59,410 nt of DNA from Saccharicrinis sp. (GTDB taxonomy: Bacteria > Bacteroidota > Bacteroidia > Bacteroidales > Marinilabiliaceae): positions 1-59,410 of the forward strand of contig JAGXIO010000149.1 in the NCBI GenBank assembly GCA_024635555.1, in the 5' to 3' direction. Positions 53,126 through 59,410 of the stretch are shown here, in pieces. The position numbers were made by a program, and so were the translations under genes. The notes beneath the pieces are model-generated. The model was not told the origin of the DNA, did no database searches, and saw nothing but the letters and a program-made list of their open reading frames with translations. Position 1 is the stretch's first letter. Each line of letters begins with the position of its first letter.

Positions 53126-53952
53126 CGCAAATTAAATAAATACAATACAGCTTCACTTGCGTTTCTGACAATTTTGGGTTCATCGTTGTTATTGCAAGGT
53201 CAAACAGATTTTTCGTTTCGAAACATCAGTACCGATTTGGGATTATCTCATCCAAAGGTATTAGCTACTGAGTTTGACAAGAACGAATACTTATGGGTTG
53301 GAACCTATCACAGTTTGAATAGGTACGACGGCCATGAGTTTAAAGTTTTTTCAACCATTCCCCAGGAGATAGTTTATCCTTAAGCGATAACGAAATCAGG
53401 GCATTATACTGCGATACTAAAAACAATATTTGGGTTGGAACCAATGATGGAGTAGTTCATAAGTATATCAGGGATCAAGAAATTTTTTACCGTTTTGATT
53501 TGGCGCAAAAACATGGCAGTCGAAAGGGAATAAAAAAAATAGCCGAAGATAAATCCGGTAATCTGAGGATTGCTTTCCTCGACTGTCTGGTTCGTTTTAA
53601 TGCAGAAACAGGTGAATCTGAAAAATTCGAGAATCAGGATTTCCCTGGTACCTCAGGAACCCTTGAATATTTTTACATTGACAATTTTGGAAGATATTGG
53701 GTAGGTTACTGGAAAGGTGGGGTTTATCTATTTAATCCAACTACCGGAGAATATACACGATTTTTCTCAACAGAAATTCATCCGGAATTTATGAATTCAT
53801 CAGTTACGCGTATCAAAGAAGATGCAATGAACAATTTGTGGTTAGGAGCTTTTAATATAGGATTGATAAAAATATCGTACCCCTCTCAAAAAATAAGCTT
53901 TTACGAGCATTCGGAAACTGATGTATTTTCAAGACTGACGCCATTGAATTAA
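53126..53952 (+). pseudogene. Hybrid two-component system sensor (HTCS) N-terminal propeller, frameshifted and truncated
   Basis: The frame to 53383 encodes a signal-like stretch (ASLAFLTILGSSLLLQG) and FRNISTDLGLSHPKVLA, YLWVGTYHSLNRYDG, the start of a reg_prop beta-propeller. A T6 run at 53346-53351 breaks it; one more T would join it to GDSLSLSDNEIRALYCD, NNIWVGTNDGVV and further blades to 53952. The Y_Y_Y, kinase, receiver and AraC domains are all absent. No in-frame ATG is visible either. Such sensors switch on polysaccharide loci, so this one is dead. Confidence 0.8.
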
Positions 53953-54007
53953 TCGCAAAAATTGATAATATTTATCAAATAAACAACAACTTGCAAAAAC
54001 AAAAAAA

Positions 54008-54040
54008 CGCAAAAAGTGAGAAATTTTCTCACTTTTTGCG
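54008..54040 (-). terminator. Terminator of the tRNA-Glu/rpsT unit
   Basis: CGCAAAAAGTGAGAA (54008-54022) and its exact complement (54026-54040) form a 15-bp stem with a 3-nt loop. It lies 6 bp beyond the 3' end of the tRNA on the minus strand. Confidence 0.8.
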
Positions 54041-54045
54041 TCAAG

Positions 54046-54117
54046 TACTCCGTAGGGGAATCGAACCCCTGTTACCAGGATGAAAACCTGGCGTCCTAAC
54101 CCCTAGACGAACGGAGC
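54046..54117 (-). tRNA. tRNA-Glu (anticodon TTC)
   Basis: Read on the minus strand, 72 nt fold as a cloverleaf: acceptor GCTCCGT/ACGGAGT, D arm GTCT..GGAC, anticodon stem CCAGG/CCTGG with loop TTTTCAT (anticodon TTC), and T arm AGGGG/CCCCT with loop TTCGATT. The first acceptor pair is G-T, and CCA is not encoded. Confidence 0.93.
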
Positions 54118-54131
54118 AGACAAAGCTTTAA

Positions 54132-54383
54132 TTAAAGCTTGTTGATATGCTTAGACAACTTAGATTTTAAGTTGGAAGCTTTATTTTTGTGTATGATATT
54201 TTTCTTGGCCAACTTGTCAAGTATAGCAGCCACCTTTGGATACATCTCTACAGCTGCTTCCTTTTCAACCGTTGCACGTAATTTACGTACTGCATTACGA
54301 CCTGTTTTTGCATAGTACTTATTGAGTACTCTTTTCTTTTCTGCTTGACGATTTCTCTTTAACGCCGACTTATGATTTGCCAT
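54132..54383 (-). CDS. rpsT: 30S ribosomal protein S20
   Basis: The 83-residue basic protein starts [18 protein letters not shown], the S20 signature, and ends with [15 protein letters not shown]. It binds 16S rRNA early in small-subunit assembly. It sits between two identical tRNA-Glu genes on the same strand (gaps 14 and 34 bp), so the three probably share a transcript that is processed. Confidence 0.96.
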   Translation of the reverse strand: MANHKSALKRNRQAEKKRVLNKYYAKTGRNAVRKLRATVEKEAAVEMYPKVAAILDKLAKKNIIHKNKASNLKSKLSKHINKL

Positions 54384-54417
54384 GTTATATAACCCTAAAA
54401 TTATGAAAATTCTTATG

Positions 54418-54489
54418 TACTCCGTAGGGGAATCGAACCCCTGTTACCAGGATGAAAACCTGGCGTCCTAACCCCTAGACGAACGGAGC
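54418..54489 (-). tRNA. tRNA-Glu (anticodon TTC), second identical copy
   Basis: This is identical over 72 nt to the tRNA at 54046-54117, with the same cloverleaf and TTC anticodon. It lies directly upstream of rpsT on the minus strand. Confidence 0.93.
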
Positions 54490-54677
54490 ATGCAGCACCT
54501 GACGTCTCTTTGTTTCTCAAATGCGGATGCAAAGATATATCAAATAAGATTGCCACCAAATGTTTTGATTAAAAAAACCAAAAAAAAATGAACCCAACTC
54601 TTAATGTATTATATATTAATCCTTTGTAACTACTATAAGCTGACACGACAATAAAAAAATAAAATAATATAATATAA

Positions 54678-54710
54678 TTTGTGCAATCCAATTATTGTTT
54701 TATACTTTTG
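54678..54710 (+). promoter_or_regulatory. metK promoter
   Basis: TTTG (54678-54681), a 21-bp spacer and TACTTTTG (54703-54710), followed by C, match the Bacteroidota promoter exactly. Transcription should begin near 54717, just before the riboswitch. Confidence 0.75.
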
Positions 54711-54724
54711 CATTGTCAATTTAT

Positions 54725-54790
54725 AGATAGTGGATGGATTTGACTGATTGCAACCACTCTAAAAAAGTGCTAAAACGCATTTATGCTTTC
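54725..54790 (+). promoter_or_regulatory. SAM-II riboswitch in the metK leader
   Basis: The conserved SAM-II elements appear in order and spacing: AGTGG (54729), GATTTG (54737-54742), TTGCA (54748-54752), CCACT (54754-54758) closing the P1 stem, an A-rich joining stretch, and GCTAAA (54769-54774), which forms the pseudoknot. The small hairpin GCAT/ATGC follows. This motif binds S-adenosylmethionine and lowers expression; here it lies 50-115 nt before the SAM synthetase gene. A downstream ATCCAC (54803-54808) can pair with GTGGAT of P1, a possible alternative fold. Confidence 0.78.
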
Positions 54791-54840
54791 CCTTTTTTAG
54801 CTATCCACACATTTTATTACACCTTAAAATTACAAATGTA

Positions 54841-56091
54841 ATGGGATATTTATTTACATCGGAGTCCGTATCCGAAGGACACCCGGACAAGGTAGCCGAC
54901 CAAATTTCAGATGCTCTTTTAGATGAATTCTTACGTCAAGATTCCGAATCAAAAGTAGCGGCCGAAACATTGGTAACAACAGGTTTGGTTGTTTTAAGCG
55001 GCGAAGTTAAAACCAATGGTTATGTGCCTGTTCAACAAATAGCACGCGACGTAATTAATAGAATTGGCTATACCAAAGCTGGTTATATGTTCGATGGCAG
55101 TTCGTGCGGTGTTATTTCAGCCATTCACGAGCAAAGCGAGGATATAAACCGCGGTGTGGAAAGAGGTGATGACGAAAACCAAGGAGCCGGCGACCAGGGA
55201 ATGATGTTTGGTTATGCCTGCAAAGAAACGGAGGATTACATGCCGTTCCCCGTGCAGCTATCGCATCTCTTGCTCATTGAGCTCGCTGCTCTTCGCCGCG
55301 AAAACAAAGAAATGACTTATCTGCGTCCCGATTCTAAATCGCAGGTTACCTTGGAATATGGCGACGACAATAAACCTTTACGGGTGCATACCATTGTGAT
55401 ATCTACCCAGCATGACGAATTTGACGAGGAGGTGGCTATGCTCGCAAAGATAAAGCACGATGTTAAACACATTTTAATTCCTCGAACAAAAAGCAAATTA
55501 TCCAAGCAGGAGCAAGAACTCATTGACGATAAATTCATCTTACATGTTAACCCAACGGGTAAGTTTGTCATCGGTGGACCACATGGCGATACCGGATTGA
55601 CCGGTCGCAAAATAATTGTGGATACCTATGGTGGCAAGGGAGCACATGGTGGCGGAGCCTTCTCAGGCAAGGATAGCTCCAAAGTAGACAGGTCGGCTGC
55701 GTATGCCGCACGCCATATAGCCAAAAACATGGTGGCTGCCGGCATTGCCGAAGAAGTACTTGTGCAAGTTGCTTATGCCATTGGGGTTGCCGAACCTGTT
55801 GGTCTTTTTATTAATACCTACGGAACAGCCAATATTGATTTTACAGATGGACAAATCGCTAGTAAAATTAATACTATTTTCGATTTGCGTCCGTCGGCCA
55901 TTATAAAAAGGTTTGGGCTTAAAAATCCAATATTTGAACCAACTGCAGCATATGGCCATGTAGGTCGTAAACCATATACAAAAACCGTAAGCGTAAAACA
56001 AAACGGAGTAGATATTCAAAAAGATGTTGAGTTTTTTACATGGGAAAAGCTGGATTTTATAGATGAAATAAAAACCGCATTTAATATTTAA
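54841..56091 (+). CDS. metK: S-adenosylmethionine synthetase
   Basis: The 416-residue enzyme makes SAM from ATP and methionine in the cytoplasm. Landmarks are [20 protein letters not shown] near residue 10, [15 protein letters not shown] near 118, the phosphate-binding [20 protein letters not shown] near 265 and a C-terminal [13 protein letters not shown]. The start codon follows a leader that looks like a SAM-II riboswitch, so feedback by its product is expected. A terminator lies directly after. Confidence 0.96.
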   Translation: MGYLFTSESVSEGHPDKVADQISDALLDEFLRQDSESKVAAETLVTTGLVVLSGEVKTNGYVPVQQIARDVINRIGYTKAGYMFDGSSCGVISAIHEQSEDINRGVERGDDENQGAGDQGMMFGYACKETEDYMPFPVQLSHLLLIELAALRRENKEMTYLRPDSKSQVTLEYGDDNKPLRVHTIVISTQHDEFDEEVAMLAKIKHDVKHILIPRTKSKLSKQEQELIDDKFILHVNPTGKFVIGGPHGDTGLTGRKIIVDTYGGKGAHGGGAFSGKDSSKVDRSAAYAARHIAKNMVAAGIAEEVLVQVAYAIGVAEPVGLFINTYGTANIDFTDGQIASKINTIFDLRPSAIIKRFGLKNPIFEPTAAYGHVGRKPYTKTVSVKQNGVDIQKDVEFFTWEKLDFIDEIKTAFNI

Positions 56092-56106
56092 TACTAACGA
56101 ATGTTC

Positions 56107-56145
56107 AAAAAAAAGCAGCTACAATTAAATGTAACTGCTTTTTTT
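56107..56145 (+). terminator. metK terminator
   Basis: AAAAAAGCAGCTACA pairs with TGTAACTGCTTTTTT with one wobble and an AT loop, followed by T, 16 bp after the metK stop. Confidence 0.75.
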
Positions 56146-56231
56146 GTCGCTATAACGAGATGCCGAACAAGCCGGACAGGAAACTCTCAACCCACTCCAG
56201 CCATAAGCGGCAAATGCCAACATTGAACCAT

Positions 56232-56273
56232 AAAAAAAGAGCAGCCTCAAAATAGTGTGACTGCTCTTTTTTT
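56232..56273. terminator. Bidirectional terminator
   Basis: AAAAAAAGAGCAG (56232-56244) and CTGCTCTTTTTTT (56261-56273) form a perfect 13-bp stem with A and T runs. It overlaps the 3' end of the sorting-domain remnant and closes the minus-strand lipoprotein unit. Confidence 0.7.
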
Positions 56274-56489
56274 ATTGTTTTTTTTGCTGAGTAATACCCC
56301 ATTAATACTATTTATAAGAACTTCTCCTTGTTCTATCATCTCATTATAAAAATCAATGGTTACAACAGATGTAGCCGGATTAGGATATACTTTAATTTTG
56401 CTATAATTTTCTTCTTGAACATCCAGTGTAATTAAACATACTATAACCAAACCCCCCAGTGTCACTTCGAGTGAATCCCTATTAATCAA
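56247..56489 (-). pseudogene. Type IX secretion C-terminal sorting domain remnant
   Basis: The 80-codon frame contains YSKIKVYPNPATSVVTIDFY and GEVLINSINGVLLSKKN, the opening of a type A Por-secretion sorting domain (VYPNP motif). The passenger domain is missing: only about 28 atypical residues precede it, with no signal peptide. The expected final strand is replaced by terminator sequence (NNKKRAVTLF). It is the orphan end of a deleted secreted protein. Confidence 0.65.
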
Positions 56490-56515
56490 CTTTCATAATA
56501 AATTTTAATCTCACA

Positions 56516-58564
56516 CTACCTCAACGGAATATACCACACACTTTGCCCTAAAACATTAGCAATGTATAATCGTGTTTCTAATTGGCTACTGCCGTTTAAA
56601 GAGGTTCCTATATACAAGAGATTAGGGAAATTTAAACGGGAATCTCCGGGAATACCACCTAAATTTCCTGTGGTTTGATATAGCCCTGCCGTTTCGGTGG
56701 AAGTGGCATAAAAACCGCCTCCTAAATCTGTTAAATGATACAACACATGGTTTTGCCTATCGGTTAAGTAAAAGCTACCATCTGTATCTGCAGCTATACC
56801 TGCTGGATTTAGCATAGTTTGAGACCCCGGTAAATCAATAGTTAATGTTGTTGTTTGTGTAGCGGTTACTGCTCTAACATTTGCTCCTGTAAAACCTCCA
56901 AAACCATAATTTTCTGTTACCAACAGTCGGTCGTTAAAAGCATCATAGGCAATATCTCTCGGGCCTGCAAATGAGGCACTGGCATTGGCGCCATCAACAT
57001 GATCGGGATTTCCGTTTCCGGCATAAGTGGTTACTGTTCTTAAATTAGGGTCATCATTCATGGCAATTGCACGGATGCAACCATTTAGGTTATCGGCTAC
57101 GTACATGGTATTGTTTCTAATGAGCAATCCTATTGGAGAATTAAACTGTGCTGTACTTGCCAAGCCATTGGTTAAACCTCCTGTTCCAGTTCCTGTGACT
57201 GTTCCAGCGTAAGTAGTGACTTGTCCGCCAGAAATTTTGCGTATTAAATGGTTCCCAGCATCGGAAACATAAATATTACCGGCATCATCTAAAGCAATAT
57301 CTCCAAAACTGCTAAAACGTGCATTGGCATATGAGCCATCCAGATACCCCTCAACATTACCGCCTAATAAAGTGGTAACTTCGTTATTTACCGGATTTAC
57401 CATTCGGATAGATTTAGATCCGCCATCGGCAATATATACCACGGTGCCGTCTACTGATGTAACCATAGATTGCGGATAGTTAAGCTGCCCAAAAGTGCCA
57501 TTGGCATTACCTTGTGTACCATCTCCCGCCAACAATTGCATGTTTACAGGTAAAGCTGTAATGGGTTGGTCGCAATTAGGGCCTGTCCATCCTGGTTCGC
57601 AATCGCAGAAACAATTGCCTTCAATTCCTATGGTTACGGTGCCGTTTACGCAGTTTAGGTTATTGCAAGGTTCATTACCAGTAATACAGTTAAGCAGATC
57701 GGTATCTATTATCTCATAGAAATCCGGATTATTGACTGAATAAAATGCAAAATTATACCAAGGGGAATAATTTTCTTCAGGGTTCTTTGGGATAGAGCAC
57801 ATATTAATATAGCCCCATTCGTCTAAGTAGCTATTATTCCTAAATCTTCCTAAAAAAACGTCTGAATTTTCTCTAAAGGAATAAGATATTTCCTTAACCC
57901 CCGGATTATATCTTGTATTTTCATCTGGATAAAATGTTGAAGTACTATACAATACTATTTCTCCCGTATTTGGATTTTTTAAAACATATCCAACCAAAGG
58001 AGATAATTCTATGGTATTATCTTCTCCTCCAAATTTAAAACTTTCAATTTTTATTTTTGACTCAACAAATTCCGTATCGTCTTCTTTTAATGGATCGTAA
58101 GCATTTCTTCTGTAGAAGTCGAAGTTTTCCTCAAGGTTTTTTTTCGAATACAATGTTTGCTGGATAAATACTAGTTTACTTTCTGGATTAAGCCTTATAA
58201 TTGGGCTACAAAAGCCAGTATATGTGCTTTTTATTACATTATCTCTAAAACTAACTAGATCATCAATTCTGGTTCTATCACTAAAACGCATAGACCAGGA
58301 ACCATATTCAGTACTTACATTACCATTAACACATTCCTTAAATTCAAGGACATCATTATCTAAAAAAGCTATAGAAAAAATATGATTTTCCATATTAAGC
58401 GACATTGTATAAAATGGGCTATTATCAATCAACCATTGGCGATTCTTATCTACAAAATTACCTTTTTCCTGTAAACTGGGAGATACAAAAGTATTTACAG
58501 GTTCGCAGGCAATAAATATTGTTTTTACTAGTAATATTAGCAATATTGATTTTAAATTTTTCAT
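56516..58564 (-). CDS. Lipoprotein with EGF-like motif and NHL-repeat propeller
   Basis: The 682-residue protein has a lipoprotein signal (KTIFIACEP, Cys20). An unrecognised domain of about 270 residues follows. Next comes a Cys-rich EGF-like segment at about 293-330 (CNNLNCVNGTVTI, then CFCDCEPGWTGPNCDQ), and the remainder is a six-bladed NHL-type propeller (MVTSVDGTVVYIADGGSKSI, IALDDAGNIYVSDAGNHLIR, ending SVWYIPLR). It is probably a surface-exposed binding protein. The downstream-coupled order with a barrel protein (gap 4 bp) suggests a common function, which is unknown. Confidence 0.8.
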   Translation of the reverse strand: MKNLKSILLILLVKTIFIACEPVNTFVSPSLQEKGNFVDKNRQWLIDNSPFYTMSLNMENHIFSIAFLDNDVLEFKECVNGNVSTEYGSWSMRFSDRTRIDDLVSFRDNVIKSTYTGFCSPIIRLNPESKLVFIQQTLYSKKNLEENFDFYRRNAYDPLKEDDTEFVESKIKIESFKFGGEDNTIELSPLVGYVLKNPNTGEIVLYSTSTFYPDENTRYNPGVKEISYSFRENSDVFLGRFRNNSYLDEWGYINMCSIPKNPEENYSPWYNFAFYSVNNPDFYEIIDTDLLNCITGNEPCNNLNCVNGTVTIGIEGNCFCDCEPGWTGPNCDQPITALPVNMQLLAGDGTQGNANGTFGQLNYPQSMVTSVDGTVVYIADGGSKSIRMVNPVNNEVTTLLGGNVEGYLDGSYANARFSSFGDIALDDAGNIYVSDAGNHLIRKISGGQVTTYAGTVTGTGTGGLTNGLASTAQFNSPIGLLIRNNTMYVADNLNGCIRAIAMNDDPNLRTVTTYAGNGNPDHVDGANASASFAGPRDIAYDAFNDRLLVTENYGFGGFTGANVRAVTATQTTTLTIDLPGSQTMLNPAGIAADTDGSFYLTDRQNHVLYHLTDLGGGFYATSTETAGLYQTTGNLGGIPGDSRLNFPNLLYIGTSLNGSSQLETRLYIANVLGQSVWYIPLR

Positions 58565-58568
58565 AGCG

Positions 58569-59252
58569 CTATTTTTTAAATTGGTAGGTTAATTTTATAG
58601 GTGCAAACATTTGCCATAGACGACTTTTAGAATTAAACTGCACTGCACCATCTTTTTCTTCAAGAAAATTTGTGAAGGCTAAATCGGTAGTAATACCAAT
58701 AGAAACCAATAAATTATCGGTTAGCGATTTATAAAACTCCAGGCCAAAATTACCAGACAGATAGCTGGTTTTATACCAAGGATATTTTTTAGCATTATAT
58801 ATGGAGTTGTCTTTGCTACCCAAATAGCTGTGATAGCGAAACCCAGCTATAACGTTTAAGCCTATATGCTGTAAAGGCATTTTATAAACGGCTTGCATGG
58901 GCACCGATAAGTAATATATTGAGATGGGAACCTTTTGTGTTGTGGTTTCCAGCAACTCGTCAGTTTCAGAAAAAACAGGAAAAATGCCAATATCGTGGTA
59001 GCGCGTTGTTAAAAAGTCTACGCCAAGTCTTGCGCCCCAAGTGTCGTTAAAAAAATAAGTACCTTCTAGTCCGCCACGAAACGCAAACGACAAAGGAACG
59101 GTTGTACTATTGTAAACCGGATTATCTATTGTTTCTTGGGAAAAACCAGGTTGTAAGTTTATTGAAACTTCCATAGATTGTGCACTTACTAGCGCACTAC
59201 TGCATAGCAAAATTAAAATGATGCTTGCTTTTATAAATTTTGTCATTATCAT
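58569..59252 (-). CDS. Outer membrane beta-barrel protein (PorT-like)
   Basis: The 227-residue protein has a signal peptide ending VSAQ (residue 25) and eight or more amphipathic strands (VSINLQPGFSQ, GLEGTYFFNDTWGARLGVDF, YYLSVPMQAVYKMPL, LNVIAGFRYHSYLG), ending in FAPIKLTYQFKK. The YLSVPMQAVYK phrase is typical of PorT/OmpW-like Bacteroidota barrels. It is transcribed just upstream of the EGF/NHL lipoprotein. Two start codons are nearly adjacent (MIMTK); the choice is uncertain. Confidence 0.8.
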   Translation of the reverse strand: MIMTKFIKASIILILLCSSALVSAQSMEVSINLQPGFSQETIDNPVYNSTTVPLSFAFRGGLEGTYFFNDTWGARLGVDFLTTRYHDIGIFPVFSETDELLETTTQKVPISIYYLSVPMQAVYKMPLQHIGLNVIAGFRYHSYLGSKDNSIYNAKKYPWYKTSYLSGNFGLEFYKSLTDNLLVSIGITTDLAFTNFLEEKDGAVQFNSKSRLWQMFAPIKLTYQFKK

Positions 59253-59269
59253 GTTGGTTTAAGTTGTTA

Positions 59270-59410
59270 TTAATCACCTGTAATGACGCTAAAGTCTTTA
59301 CCAATAACGTATGAGGTTCCGCCGCTACTGCCACTGCCTATGCCTGTGTAGCTATTCCGATAAAAAGAAGTGCCCGATTGTTTTGCTAATTGATAGAGAT
59401 TAAAGGATGC
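59270..59410 (-). CDS. C-terminal end of an unidentified protein (partial)
   Basis: The last 46 codons read ASFNLYQLAKQSGTSFYRNS, then a Gly/Ser run GIGSGSSGGTSYVIGKDFSV ending VITGD and TAA. The gene begins beyond the window. There is no domain to name; the Ser/Gly run suggests a cell-surface or secreted protein. It lies just upstream of the barrel gene on the same strand. Confidence 0.6.
   Translation of the reverse strand, partial: ASFNLYQLAKQSGTSFYRNSYTGIGSGSSGGTSYVIGKDFSVITGD

Noticed and set aside
1-59410. CRISPR array, prophage, rRNA genes, toxin-antitoxin or SusC/SusD genes
   Set aside because: I looked for regularly spaced repeats and for these gene families on both strands and found none.

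Overview
The window looks like a chromosome segment of a marine or sediment Bacteroidota, probably near the Marinilabiliales. The evidence is the mutY-ssb-gldE-gldD-PPTase block, TTTG/TAnnTTTG promoters, a type IX secretion tail, DUF6452/DUF6048 proteins, a bacterial GGGP synthase and a sulfatase-rich polysaccharide island. Everything here is read by eye from sequence; no database search was run.

Layout. 1-0.5 kb: probable 5' part of a group II intron on the minus strand. 0.5-4.6 kb: an ECF sigma factor followed by two short-chain dehydrogenases and two small membrane proteins, with a ~50 bp element repeated twice inside the cluster. 4.7-15.1 kb: CoA-transferase, YqgE, NhaC antiporter, a nested palindromic repeat element, an EF-G paralogue whose GTPase motifs are altered, a DUF190 protein, an alkaline-phosphatase-fold protein that seems to have lost most of its metal ligands, and a metallophosphoesterase. 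15.2-25.4 kb: housekeeping and cell-surface genes (GGGPS, PPTase, gldD, gldE, ssb, mutY; then HU, a 30-residue basic protein, RNase G, DUF6452/DUF6048, and the SatD/DUF3307 pair behind a palindrome). 25.9-32.1 kb: surface-polysaccharide assembly (polytopic GT-C-like protein, three glycosyltransferases, a flippase); one glycosyltransferase is out of frame at an A13 tract. radC follows.

33.2-54.0 kb is an island for a sulfated, probably rhamnose- and uronate-containing polysaccharide: an alpha-L-rhamnosidase, two GH28, GH3, a clan-A-like hydrolase, a beta-helix protein, an SGNH esterase and three formylglycine sulfatases. It is littered with wreckage: an IS701-type transposase piece, two GH42 pieces, a PQQ-propeller piece, an SGNH tail, a GH3 piece and a frameshifted, truncated hybrid two-component sensor. 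No SusC/SusD pair is visible, so the island looks like a partly decayed, possibly transferred locus lying between radC and a tRNA gene.

54.0-59.4 kb: two identical tRNA-Glu genes flank rpsT; metK follows behind a good Bacteroidota promoter and what reads as a SAM-II riboswitch; then an orphan type IX sorting-domain remnant, an EGF/NHL-repeat lipoprotein, a beta-barrel protein and a gene cut by the window end.

The strongest items for follow-up are the SAM-II/metK leader, the A13 glycosyltransferase start, the two apparent pseudo-enzymes (EF-G paralogue and phosphatase-fold protein), and the decayed island with a broken regulator.
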